Assembly (NCBI GenBank): GCA_025934755.1
Contig: JAICWQ010000006.1
Location: forward strand, 1 to 40,899
Reading direction: 5' to 3'
DNA length: 40,899 nucleotides
Origin: Chthoniobacterales bacterium
Lineage (GTDB): Bacteria > Verrucomicrobiota > Verrucomicrobiia > Chthoniobacterales > UBA10450
Shown here piece by piece: positions 1 to 7,632 of the stretch (within the stretch, counting starts at the first letter, position 1; each line of letters opens with the position of its first letter). A program made the translations under genes and the position numbers. Under the pieces are notes generated by a model that was not told the origin of the DNA, made no database searches, and worked only from the letters and a program-made list of their open reading frames with translations.

Positions 1-373
1 CAATGCTTTTCAAAATCGATAACGTGGTAGGCGAGCCATTAATGAACTGACGATTTGCGCCGCTAACAGAGAGGCTTCGCTTGATGATCAAATCATCGGT
101 CGACGGTTCCACTCCGGCTTCAACCAACTGCGGATTCAACTTCTGCAATTCTTTACCGGTAAAAACTGCTTCGGCCGTGCAGGTATCGGCTCCGGTGCGA
201 ATGAGCGATTTGTCGGCCCGTTCGCCAAGCAAAAGTTGAAGGGCGCCAATAATGATCGACTTTCCAGCGCCGGTTTCGCCCGTGATCGCAGTGAATCCGG
301 GCGCAATCTGCCACTCGAGTTCTTCCACCAGCGCTAGATTTTTAATCCGAAGCAAATTCAGAATGGCGGACAT
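1..373 (-). CDS. recN: DNA repair protein RecN (N-terminal part, runs off the window)
   Basis: RecN is an SMC-like ATPase that acts in recombinational repair of double-strand breaks. Only the first ~124 codons are present; the gene continues beyond position 1. Translation from the ATG at 373-371 begins MSAILNLLRIKNLALVEELE, the usual RecN opening. Walker A (GETGAGKS) follows at about residues 32-39, then the family stretch IIIGALQLLLGERADKSLIR. A downstream segment with SGANRQFINGSP also matches RecN. No membrane segment or signal is visible. The gene is divergent from the TIGR03790 gene, whose start is only about 25 bases away, so the two promoters must overlap coding sequence or be very short. 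The identification is firm; only the C-terminal half cannot be judged. Confidence 0.93.
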   Translation of the reverse strand, partial: MSAILNLLRIKNLALVEELEWQIAPGFTAITGETGAGKSIIIGALQLLLGERADKSLIRTGADTCTAEAVFTGKELQKLNPQLVEAGVEPSTDDLIIKRSLSVSGANRQFINGSPTTLSILKSI

Positions 374-397
374 TTCGAAAAGGTTGAGGGATGAGGG

Positions 398-2089
398 TTG
401 ACGGTTGAGAGTGCGACCTTCAAAAGCTTGCCAACTCAACCGCTAACCCTCAACCCCGAAAGCTTTCGCCGGCGATGTTTTCGATTCACCCGCGGTTTTG
501 TCGCGCTCTCCTGCGCACTCGCAACTGCGCATCCAATCGCCGCAGCTGAGCAGTCCTTCGGAGAGGCAACGGTAGTGGTCTACAACAAGACCGCTCCCGA
601 TGCTGCTGAACTGGCGAGATTTTATGCCCAAAAGCGGGGCATTGCCTCCGACCATATCGTCGGCCTGACTTGCTCGCTGGCGGAAGAGATTAGTCGGGAC
701 GAGTACGATTCAACGATTGCGAACCGTCTTCGGGAAATTTTCAAAGCCAAAAAGTGGTGGACGACGCGCGAGACCGAAGACCATCGAGACGCGATTATGA
801 CGACGTCAATTCGGTTCGTCGCGCTCATCAAAGGCATGCCGCTTAAAATTCGCGCTGCGCTCGAGCCTTATCCTGGAGACCGCCGCGGCGTAGGACCAAT
901 CGCCGATCGCAATGAATCGTCGGTCGATTCCGAACTGGCGACGCTCGGATATTTTTCCCCCCAGATTTCCGGAGCAGTAAACAATCCTTATTTCAAAAGC
1001 TTCAAGCCTATCGATCAATTGGAAGACCCCGCGCTACTTCTAGTTTGCCGCCTCGACGCTCCAACTGTCGCAACGGTCAAACAGATGATCGTTGATTCCA
1101 TTTCCGCCGAGAAAAATGGACTTTGGGGCCGGGCCTATGTCGATAGCGCCCATGCTCCCTCAGCCGGCTACGAGATAGGCGACCGGTGGTTGTCCGAAAT
1201 TCCGCCCGAACTGCACAAAGTTGGAATTCCAGTCGTTTTCCACTCTCCAGTTCCGGGATTGTTTCCCGAGGGTTATCCGATGAGTGACTGCGCGTTGTAC
1301 TACGGTTGGTATTCTCAGAATGTTTTCGGCCCTTTTACCCGCCCCGATTTTCACTTCGTTCCGGGCGCGATCGCGGTGCACATTTACTCATTCAGCGCCG
1401 GGACGCTCCGCGATCGTAATGCGAATTGGGTCGGGCCGCTCCTTTCTCACGGCGCGGCGGCGAGTGTTGGAAATGTTTATGAGCCCTATCTCCAACTGAC
1501 AACCGATCCGAGTATTTTGAATGATCGGCTCCTTCACGGTTTCACTTTCGCCGAGAGCGCGTATTCGGCGACCGACGCACTTTCCTGGATGGGCGTCATG
1601 GTGGGCGATCCGCTTTACCGTCCCTATTTGAACTGGATCCAGATCGACAGCGGGCCATTGAAGCCCAGCAATTGGAAATCGTATCACGATTACGCGGCCC
1701 GAAATTTTAGCGACAACGCCGCGCAATATCGTTCTGCCGCAAGACAAGCTGCATCACGGGCCCGCAATTGCCCAATGATCGAGGACTTGGGATTGATGGA
1801 AGCGGGCGACGGCCATTTTGCGGCGGCCACAAGCTTGTTCGGCCAAGCACGGACCTGTTATTCAACCCGGGACGACATACTCCGAGTGATCATGGAAGAA
1901 GCGAACGTGTGGAATAAACTTAACAAACCCAAGCGCGGCCTGGATCTGGTGCGGACAGCCCTCCGGATCGCAGGTGACGCGCCGGCCGCGCCGGTGCTGC
2001 GGCAAGTTGAAGACGAGCTCCGTGGCCAGCCCGCGCCTTCGCCCGGATCAAGTGCGACACCCACTCCGAAAGTGCGAATAAAATTTTGA
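398..2089 (+). CDS. TIGR03790 family secreted protein of unknown function
   Basis: The 563-residue product has an N-terminal hydrophobic stretch with a probable signal peptide (FVALSCALATAHPIAAAEQ, about residues 33-51). The core follows: VVYNKTAPDAAELARFYAQK, an ISRDEYD segment, and later GPLLSHGAAASVGNVYEPYL and VMVGDPLYRPY. This arrangement (persistence of a named substrate-like backbone, kRgI...L...EeIsR) fits the uncharacterised TIGR03790 family known from Verrucomicrobia, Planctomycetes and Acidobacteria. The last ~110 residues look TPR-like (LGLMEAGDGHFAAATSLFGQ), followed by a Pro/Ser/Thr-rich tail. The only in-frame starts are TTG codons at 398 or 428, so the exact start is uncertain. 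It stands alone between the divergent recN and the convergent lpxA. No enzymatic function is claimed. Confidence 0.8.
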   Translation: MTVESATFKSLPTQPLTLNPESFRRRCFRFTRGFVALSCALATAHPIAAAEQSFGEATVVVYNKTAPDAAELARFYAQKRGIASDHIVGLTCSLAEEISRDEYDSTIANRLREIFKAKKWWTTRETEDHRDAIMTTSIRFVALIKGMPLKIRAALEPYPGDRRGVGPIADRNESSVDSELATLGYFSPQISGAVNNPYFKSFKPIDQLEDPALLLVCRLDAPTVATVKQMIVDSISAEKNGLWGRAYVDSAHAPSAGYEIGDRWLSEIPPELHKVGIPVVFHSPVPGLFPEGYPMSDCALYYGWYSQNVFGPFTRPDFHFVPGAIAVHIYSFSAGTLRDRNANWVGPLLSHGAAASVGNVYEPYLQLTTDPSILNDRLLHGFTFAESAYSATDALSWMGVMVGDPLYRPYLNWIQIDSGPLKPSNWKSYHDYAARNFSDNAAQYRSAARQAASRARNCPMIEDLGLMEAGDGHFAAATSLFGQARTCYSTRDDILRVIMEEANVWNKLNKPKRGLDLVRTALRIAGDAPAAPVLRQVEDELRGQPAPSPGSSATPTPKVRIKF

Positions 2090-2096
2090 CTCGGAG

Positions 2097-2876
2097 TTAG
2101 CGGATAATTCCGCGCTCACTTGTTTGAATAAATTCAACGATCTCGCGGACTTCGTCGGTTTGGGGGAGTTCCTTGCCAACCGCCTCCAGCGCCTGTGCCG
2201 TATTATATTTAGAACGATAGATTAGCCGAAATGCTTCCTTGATTGGCTTCAGCCGCTCCGGCGGAAAATTTTTGCGTTCGAGGCCTACCAGATTTATGCC
2301 GCGAATCTCCGCTGGATTTCCATCCGCGATCATGAACGGCGGAACGTCCTGAACGATTTTTGAGCACCCGCCGGTGATCGCAAAGCGCCCAATCCGGCAG
2401 AATTGGTGGACCGCAGTGAGCCCGCCCATCACAGCGTTGTCGCCAACCTGAACGTGGCCGGCAAGGGTGCCGTTATTCGAGAACACAACTTCATTTCCGA
2501 CAGTGCAATCGTGTCCGATGTGGCTGTAAGCGAGAAAATTTCCACCATCGCCGATGCGCGTCTTTCCATCGCTCTTTGTGCTGCGATTTACGGTCACGAA
2601 CTCACGAAAAACATTCTCATCGCCAATTTCAAGGTAGGTTGGTTCCCCGGCGTACTTAAGGTCCTGAGTTTGCTGGCCAATCGAGCAATAGGAGTAAAAT
2701 TTATTTCGGGCGCCTGCCTGCATTGGTCCCTGCAACGTGACGTGATGTTGTAACCAGCAATTTTCCCCGAGCACGACGTTCGGGCCGATCACGCAATACG
2801 GGCCGACGACCGTGCCGGCTCCGATCTGCGCGGTCGAATCTACGATCGCAGTGGGATGGATCTTGGCATCGACCAT
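2097..2876 (-). CDS. lpxA: acyl-ACP--UDP-N-acetylglucosamine O-acyltransferase LpxA
   Basis: LpxA catalyses the first step of lipid A synthesis, moving a 3-hydroxyacyl chain from ACP to the 3-OH of UDP-GlcNAc in the cytoplasm. The 259 residues show the left-handed beta-helix hexapeptide pattern (IHPTAIVDSTAQIGAGTVVG onward). The family segment around residue 92 is EFVTVNRSTK. The active-site region SHIGHDCTVGNEV spans residues 118-130, where His122 aligns with the catalytic His125 of E. coli. The C-terminal helical part contains GLERKNFPPE. Length matches the family (about 260). The start is the ATG at 2876. It lies downstream of lpxC/fabZ on the same strand, 121 bases away, consistent with a lipid A operon; that gap carries TTCG-rich low-complexity sequence. 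Confidence 0.96.
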   Translation of the reverse strand: MVDAKIHPTAIVDSTAQIGAGTVVGPYCVIGPNVVLGENCWLQHHVTLQGPMQAGARNKFYSYCSIGQQTQDLKYAGEPTYLEIGDENVFREFVTVNRSTKSDGKTRIGDGGNFLAYSHIGHDCTVGNEVVFSNNGTLAGHVQVGDNAVMGGLTAVHQFCRIGRFAITGGCSKIVQDVPPFMIADGNPAEIRGINLVGLERKNFPPERLKPIKEAFRLIYRSKYNTAQALEAVGKELPQTDEVREIVEFIQTSERGIIR

Positions 2877-2959
2877 AATGTCGAATGGCGAACGATTAAT
2901 GACGGGTTAAAAGCGGAAGATTGAAGTTCCAGCCGGTCGCGAAGGGCAAACATCGTGAT

Positions 2960-2997
2960 CGGTATTCCTTCGAAATTCGGCATTCGAGCTTTGGCAT
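2960..2997. repeat. TTCG-rich intergenic low-complexity stretch
   Basis: Between lpxC/fabZ and lpxA lies a run with TTCGAAATTCGGCATTCGAG. It has the same flavour as the longer TTCGAATTTCG-type repeat near 21266-21418. I see no gene in the 121-base gap. Confidence 0.4.
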
Positions 2998-4326
2998 TTA
3001 CCTATCGAGAAATGTGAACATCAACTCGCCTTCCGAGACGATGGCATCGTTCACCACGCAATGACATTTTGCCTTCGCTAACCTTTCTCCGCGCGCCTTT
3101 GTCAGCTCAGCGTGAATGAAAATCGTGTCCCCTGGCACCACCGGTTTTCGGAACTTCACATCGTCCGCGCTCATGAAATAACCGATACGACTGCTTGTTT
3201 TCGCCAGTTTGAACAGCAACAAACTCGCGACCTGCGCCATCGCTTCCACTTGCATCACGCCCGGCATGACCGGATGGCCGGGAAAATGTCCCTGGAAAAA
3301 CGGTTCGTTAATCGTTACCGACTTCACGCCGATGCACTTCGTTCCGCCTTCATCAAAACTAATAATGCGATCGACCATCAAAAATGGATAACGGTGCGGC
3401 AGAATTTGAATGATTTCGTCACTGTCGAGGCCGCCGTTGCCTTTTGGAACAACTCGCGGAACCGCCAGAGCTTCGCGACGCGACCGTTCCTTTACGATCG
3501 CCCGCGCCAGTTCCGCGTTGGCGGCGTGACCCGGCTTTACTGCGATGAGGTGACCGCGGATTCGGCAACCGATGAGGGCGAGGTCGCCGATGATGTCGAG
3601 AATTTTGTGGCGGACGAATTCGTCAGGAAACCGCAACGGCTCCTTGCTCAACACCGCGTCGCCGCGCACGACAATTGCGTTTTCGAGACTGCCACCTTTG
3701 ATGAGATTTTTCGCCATCAGTGGCTCGACGTCTTCGTAGTAAACAAAAGTCCGGGCCGGCGCGATTTCGCGCTCGAATATTTCCGGCGCGACGTCCGTCG
3801 ACCTGAATTGGCTGAACCGATTGTCCGGTCCTGCCTGGGTGCATGAGATTCGAAAACCATTATCGTCCGGGAGCAGGATCAATATCGCGCCGGTTTTTGT
3901 TTCGACGTGCATCGGTTCGCGAACCTGAAAGAATTTTCGCGGCGTTTCCTGGGCGGTGACGCCGGCGCGCTTGATCACCTCGACGTATGATTTAGCGCTG
4001 CCATCGCCGATCGGCGGTTCGTTGGCATCCATTTCGACGATGGCGTTGTCGATGCCCATCGCGGAAAGCGCCGAAAGCACATGCTCAACGGTGTGGACCC
4101 GGATCGAACCTTCGCCAATGGTGGTGGCGCGCTCGACCATTTTTAGGTTCTCGATTTTGGCGTCAATCGTCGGTTCGTCTGCCAAGTCCTTCCGCTTGAA
4201 TTTGATGCCGTGATCCGCAGGCGCGGGATGCAGTTTCAACGAAACCTTTTCGCCGGTATGCAGCGAGGTCCCGCTGAAACCGGCGGATTTTGCGAGCGTT
4301 TGCTGAACTTCAGGGGCGGCAGCCAT
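2998..4326 (-). CDS. lpxC/fabZ: bifunctional LpxC deacetylase / FabZ 3-hydroxyacyl-ACP dehydratase
   Basis: This is a fusion of two envelope enzymes. Residues ~1-295 are UDP-3-O-acyl-GlcNAc deacetylase, the committed zinc-dependent step of lipid A synthesis. Residues ~300-442 are the FabZ dehydratase of fatty acid elongation. LpxC zinc ligands are visible: His82 (TVEHVLSALSAMGIDNA), His240 and Asp244 (RHKILDIIGDLALIG), with the catalytic-type His267 in VKPGHAANAEL. FabZ has LPHRYPFLMVDRI and the active-site motif GHFPGHPVMPGVMQVEAMAQ with His347 and Glu361, spaced 14 as in E. coli. The frame is also open from a GTG at 4332, but the ATG at 4326 is preferred. Such fusions are known from Bacteroidetes, Chlamydiae/Verrucomicrobia relatives and some others. 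lpxA follows on the same strand. Confidence 0.96.
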   Translation of the reverse strand: MAAAPEVQQTLAKSAGFSGTSLHTGEKVSLKLHPAPADHGIKFKRKDLADEPTIDAKIENLKMVERATTIGEGSIRVHTVEHVLSALSAMGIDNAIVEMDANEPPIGDGSAKSYVEVIKRAGVTAQETPRKFFQVREPMHVETKTGAILILLPDDNGFRISCTQAGPDNRFSQFRSTDVAPEIFEREIAPARTFVYYEDVEPLMAKNLIKGGSLENAIVVRGDAVLSKEPLRFPDEFVRHKILDIIGDLALIGCRIRGHLIAVKPGHAANAELARAIVKERSRREALAVPRVVPKGNGGLDSDEIIQILPHRYPFLMVDRIISFDEGGTKCIGVKSVTINEPFFQGHFPGHPVMPGVMQVEAMAQVASLLLFKLAKTSSRIGYFMSADDVKFRKPVVPGDTIFIHAELTKARGERLAKAKCHCVVNDAIVSEGELMFTFLDR

Positions 4327-4342
4327 GGGCACTAACTAAACT

Positions 4343-4399
4343 GTAGGCGCCTCGCTCTGTCGAGGCCTAGGTAGGGGCGATTCCCCCTCAATCGCCCGG
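4343..4399. repeat. double-hairpin palindromic repeat between the FlgD-like gene and lpxC
   Basis: Two adjacent inverted repeats fill the gap. The first is GCCTCG/CGAGGC at 4349-4354 and 4361-4366 with a 6-nt loop. The second is GGGCGATT/AATCGCCC at 4375-4382 and 4390-4397 with a 7-nt loop. No T-tract follows either stem, so a REP-like doublet is more likely than a simple terminator. Confidence 0.6.
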
Positions 4400-4400
4400 C

Positions 4401-5120
4401 TCATTTCAGCTCAAAAAACCCGCAATCAAACGCCATCATCTTGTCGATATTTGAGATTCGAAAGTGTTCGATGCCGGCTCCCGTCTCTTGCCAGACTTCG
4501 GCACCCTTCTCGCCATTTTTTTGGATCATTACTCGCGTCAGGTTCGGGCTTTCATTGATCGTGGCGAGCGGTAATCCGTCCGTTGTTTTCAAAAAACTGC
4601 CTTTCGCGTCGAAACCGATCCCCACTTCCATTACCGACCGGGTGTCTGCGACGAGCGGATTGGTCACGAGTTTTACTGAAACATGGTCGGTCGCGGCATC
4701 CGGGGTTGACTCGACTTTGCCGGCATCGTCGATCTTCAATTTTCCAACCACGTAACCGCGTGCGCGATATTTTCCTGGAGCGAGGTTTTCGCCCGAATTG
4801 TCTTTGCCATCCCAGGTCGTGCTTAACGAGTTTTCTTCGACGGTGAATTTATCGATCTTTGCTTCGCGGTCGAGAATGCGAACCAGTTTATCGTTTGAAT
4901 CCCAAATTCCGAGACTGATCGTTCCCGCCATTGGTGGCGGAACAAAGCGCAGTGGAACGCTGCGCGCGGCCGCGGATGCGGTGGGAGCCGGTGAAGGCGA
5001 TGGCGACGCCGCCTGGTTCGTTTCCGTTGGTGAGGGCGATGGAGAAGGGGATTCCTGCGAGAGCAATGGAGAAACTGCGCAGAGAAAACTCAAAAATACT
5101 AAACGAGTCAGCTTTGTCAT
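4401..5120 (-). CDS. secreted protein with FlgD-type Ig-like domain, function unknown
   Basis: The 239-residue product starts with a signal peptide (TRLVFLSFLCAVSPLLSQ), then a Ser/Pro-rich linker (repeated SPSPSP, about residues 24-50). About 60-130 is a FlgD/CHU-C-like Ig fold: SLGIWDSNDKLVRILDRE, then TWDGKDNSGENLAPGKYRA, where the WDG...G...pG.Y pattern is diagnostic. The remainder (residues ~135-239) has a beta-rich look with LVADTRSVMEVGIGFDAKG and no family I recognise. It is probably periplasmic or surface exposed. The ATG at 5120 lies inside a dispersed palindromic repeat (5116-5192), so its translation start is borrowed from repeat sequence. It is on the same strand as GH57 upstream and lpxC downstream, but no functional link is evident. 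Confidence 0.65.
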   Translation of the reverse strand: MTKLTRLVFLSFLCAVSPLLSQESPSPSPSPTETNQAASPSPSPAPTASAAARSVPLRFVPPPMAGTISLGIWDSNDKLVRILDREAKIDKFTVEENSLSTTWDGKDNSGENLAPGKYRARGYVVGKLKIDDAGKVESTPDAATDHVSVKLVTNPLVADTRSVMEVGIGFDAKGSFLKTTDGLPLATINESPNLTRVMIQKNGEKGAEVWQETGAGIEHFRISNIDKMMAFDCGFFELK

Positions 5121-5192
5121 TCCGAGCGCAGAGGAGGAATTCCTAACTATTTCTTAAATATCAAGAGATGTCTCGACTTCGCTCGACGCGAC
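5116..5192. repeat. GTCATTCCGAG-type REP doublet overlapping a gene start
   Basis: One end reads GTCATTCCGAGCGCAGAGGA and the other TCTCGACTTCGCTCGACGCG. The ends are related as imperfect inverted copies around an A/T-rich centre. A second copy lies at 6790-6897. The start codon of the FlgD-Ig-like gene (5118-5120) sits within this element. Confidence 0.6.
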
Positions 5193-5198
5193 AAGAAG

Positions 5199-6773
5199 TC
5201 AAGCATAGTACCGCCAATTGAGGTTGGGGAAAAGATTGTCGCGCCATTCGCAGTCCGCGAGAAATTTTTCATCGACCTGACCGCTCATCAACTGGTCGTT
5301 CAAGGCGTTGAATCGCGCGAGATGGTCCTGGGTTCGTTTGCTGGCGTACTCGCGCGCTGTCCCGCTGCGCATTAGAAACGCCCAGTCGCTCGATTGCGCG
5401 AGCAACAGTTCGCGCGCCAGTTGTTTCAGAACGCGATCGGTGTGTGCGCTTGAATCGTTCTGGTGGGCCTGGGCTAATTTACTCATTCGCTGGGCGGCAG
5501 CATGGAGGTGCGGATAGATCCACGAATTGTGTTCGTCGATCCAAACTTCGAGATGGCCCCTGTCGCCCCAGCTTGATTCGGCCGGTTGGATTGTTTGCTG
5601 GGTTGAATTTGCCATCAGATAATCGGTTGGCGTCGTAAGTCGAAAGTCGGCTTGATCGGCCGCTGTTTTCCGAATCATCATTTCGAGGAACCGCGGTCCT
5701 TCAAACCACCAATGCCCGAACAATTCCGCATCGAATGGCGTGACGAGAATTGGATCGTACTCCAGGTCTGCGAGCCTTCGAAATTGTGCGCCGCGCTGTT
5801 TGACGAAATCGGTTGCGTGGGCCTCGGCTGCTTTTTCGGCCTTGGCGCGATTGTAGATCTCTTTGTGTTTCTTTCGACCAGTGATCCGGTGGTACTTTAC
5901 CCCGGAAAATTTTCGAACGCCGCGAGCCACCGGGCCGAGATGTTCCAGAGGCAAATCAAATCCAACATCGCGGTAGAATTCGCGATACGCCGGATCGCCG
6001 GGATACCCTTCTTCCGCGCTCCAAACCTGGCGGCTCGAGTCGCGGTCGCGGGCAAACGCGGCCGGCCCGGCCGGGGTGTAACATGGCGCGTAAATCGCGC
6101 GTTGCGGCTGAGGGTTTCCCAACAGCAGTCCATGGGCATCAAGAATGAACCAGCGAGCGTTTGCTTCTTGTAGAATTGAATCGAGTCCCGGCGCGTATGC
6201 GCATTCCGGCAACCAAAAGCCGGCGGGGGCCGAATCGAAAACGTCATGAAACGCGTCGCGACCGATCAGGACCTGCGCTCGCGCCGCTTCGGGCGATTGT
6301 TGTTGAATCAGCGGCAGCAAACCATGGGTCGCTGCGCAGCCAATGATTTCGATCGCGCCGGTATCGCGCAATTGCCGAAATGCTTCAAGCAGGTCGCATC
6401 TCCACTCCTCGACGAAAAATCGGCGGCTTTCGGTGAAAAGATCGAAGTAGAATTGGGAAAGCTCGGCAAGCGCGGGCTCATTTTGATTTCGTTTTCGTTC
6501 ACGAACCGTGAGATCGATCAGAAGCTCGAGATGTCGAATATATCGCTCGCACATCAGCCGGTCTTGCAACATCGCGCACAAGGTGGGCGTGACCGACAGG
6601 GTCAGCTTGAACGGCACCTTATCGTTCACCAGCCGCTGCATCACCTGCAACAAGGGAACGTAGGTCTCGGTGATTGCTTCAAAGAGCCAGTCTTCTTCGA
6701 GGAAATGTTCGTGCTCCGGATGTCGGACGAACGGCAGGTGCGCGTGAAGAATTAGCGCGAGATTGCCCGGCAT
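5199..6773 (-). CDS. GH57 1,4-alpha-glucan branching enzyme (DUF1957 type)
   Basis: This enzyme makes alpha-1,6 branches in glycogen-like glucans in the cytoplasm. The ~524-residue protein opens with the GH57 N-terminal barrel motif NLALILHAHLPFVRHPEHEH. It carries the catalytic nucleophile in GFWLPECAY (Glu190) and the acid in PFDAELFGHWWFEGP (Asp348). Both positions agree with the bacterial GH57 branching enzymes of ~520 residues. The C-terminal helical DUF1957 part contains SSWGDRGHLEVWIDEHNSW and QSSDWAFLMRSGTA, a typical substrate-binding signature. The ATG at 6773 is preferred over a TTG three codons upstream. A GH57 amylase with another specificity is possible, but the DUF1957 motifs favour branching. 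No glycogen synthase gene is in view. Confidence 0.88.
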   Translation of the reverse strand: MPGNLALILHAHLPFVRHPEHEHFLEEDWLFEAITETYVPLLQVMQRLVNDKVPFKLTLSVTPTLCAMLQDRLMCERYIRHLELLIDLTVRERKRNQNEPALAELSQFYFDLFTESRRFFVEEWRCDLLEAFRQLRDTGAIEIIGCAATHGLLPLIQQQSPEAARAQVLIGRDAFHDVFDSAPAGFWLPECAYAPGLDSILQEANARWFILDAHGLLLGNPQPQRAIYAPCYTPAGPAAFARDRDSSRQVWSAEEGYPGDPAYREFYRDVGFDLPLEHLGPVARGVRKFSGVKYHRITGRKKHKEIYNRAKAEKAAEAHATDFVKQRGAQFRRLADLEYDPILVTPFDAELFGHWWFEGPRFLEMMIRKTAADQADFRLTTPTDYLMANSTQQTIQPAESSWGDRGHLEVWIDEHNSWIYPHLHAAAQRMSKLAQAHQNDSSAHTDRVLKQLARELLLAQSSDWAFLMRSGTAREYASKRTQDHLARFNALNDQLMSGQVDEKFLADCEWRDNLFPNLNWRYYA

Positions 6774-6789
6774 GACTAACAATTAGCGT

Positions 6790-6897
6790 GTCATTCCGAA
6801 CGGAGCGAGGAATCTCCGATAAGGTGATGGATTAGAATGGCTAACATGTTTGACGTTCGCTTTGCTTGTGATGGCCCTCGCTTTCGCTCGGGACAGC
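6790..6897. repeat. second copy of the GTCATTCCGAA-type palindromic repeat
   Basis: The left half is GTCATTCCGAACGGAGCGAG followed by GAATCTCC. A degenerate right half, CCCTCGCTTTCGCTCGGGAC, lies at about 6875-6894. It occupies the whole 116-base gap between the KDPG aldolase and GH57 genes. No gene is visible here. Confidence 0.55.
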
Positions 6898-6898
6898 G

Positions 6899-7558
6899 CT
6901 AGCGGGAAGCGCGCACTGCGTTCATAAACTCTACCGCGCGTTTCGTTAACTTATCCCACTCGCCCCTTCGAATCAGCGCCGGATCAAACACGCTGCCAAC
7001 GGCGCCGACTGCGACTGCGCCAGCCTTGAACCAGTCGGCGACATTTGCAGCGTCCACCCCGCTCGTCGGCATAATCGGGATCTGCGACAGCGGGCCACGC
7101 ACTGCTCTTAAATAATCCGGCCCGAATTTTACTGCGGGAAAGATTTTCACGATATCGCCGCCTAACGAGTGCGCAGTGTAAATCTCGGTCGGCGTGAACG
7201 CACCGGGAATGATTGGGACGTTGAGTTCCCGCGCTTCAGCAATGACTTCAGGCAATACGCACGGACTGACCAGAAACCGCGCTCCTGCCGTGACAGCTGC
7301 GTGAACCTGCTCGCTGGTCAGGATTGTTCCGGCCCCGATAAGCAACTGTTCGTCGTTGTTATCAGCGAGCTTTGCAATCGCGCGGGATGCTTCTGGAAAA
7401 CTGAATGTAATCTCGATCGCGCGAAATCCTCCCGCAATCGCGCACTTTGCCGCTCCCAGCGCTCGCTCGATCGAATCGGTTCGAATCACTGCGACCGCGC
7501 GTTCGGCTTTGATTCGGGTAATGACTTCGGCCTTATCCAGCGAAATCGGTCTGTTCAT
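6899..7558 (-). CDS. eda: 2-dehydro-3-deoxy-phosphogluconate (KDPG) / 4-hydroxy-2-oxoglutarate aldolase
   Basis: This class I aldolase cleaves KDPG to pyruvate and glyceraldehyde-3-phosphate in the Entner-Doudoroff or uronate pathways. The 219-residue protein has the complete family pattern: AVAVIRTDS, then GFRAIEITFSFPEA with catalytic Glu49. Next is IGAGTILT, then FLVSPCVLPEVI, and then the Schiff-base lysine Lys138 in GGDIVKIFPA. MPTSGVDAANVADWFKAGA forms the phosphate-binding end. Length is normal (about 210). The start is the ATG at 7558. An inverted repeat (7594-7610) lies upstream and could be an operator. No edd gene is nearby, so it may serve sugar-acid degradation or 2-keto-4-hydroxyglutarate cleavage; the substrate cannot be decided from sequence. 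Confidence 0.9.
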   Translation of the reverse strand: MNRPISLDKAEVITRIKAERAVAVIRTDSIERALGAAKCAIAGGFRAIEITFSFPEASRAIAKLADNNDEQLLIGAGTILTSEQVHAAVTAGARFLVSPCVLPEVIAEARELNVPIIPGAFTPTEIYTAHSLGGDIVKIFPAVKFGPDYLRAVRGPLSQIPIMPTSGVDAANVADWFKAGAVAVGAVGSVFDPALIRRGEWDKLTKRAVEFMNAVRASR

Positions 7559-7593
7559 CGAAAAAAGTGATGAAGCCGGACACGAAGAGAAAC

Positions 7594-7610
7594 GTGATTC
7601 CTTAAATCAC
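7594..7610. promoter_or_regulatory. inverted repeat upstream of eda, possible operator
   Basis: GTGATT-CCTTA-AATCAC forms a 6-bp dyad with a 5-nt centre, 36 bases before the aldolase start. The location would suit a repressor site or a short leader hairpin. No regulator gene adjoins it. Confidence 0.25.
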
Positions 7611-7632
7611 TAAATCGTTAACTCGCAAATCC

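Noticed and set aside
3112-3846. 244-codon open frame on the plus strand opposite lpxC/fabZ
   Set aside because: It mirrors the codon bias of lpxC/fabZ, has no recognisable domain and lies wholly inside a certain gene.
4343-4399. Rho-independent terminator of the FlgD-Ig-like gene
   Set aside because: Neither stem is followed by a T-tract on the relevant strand.
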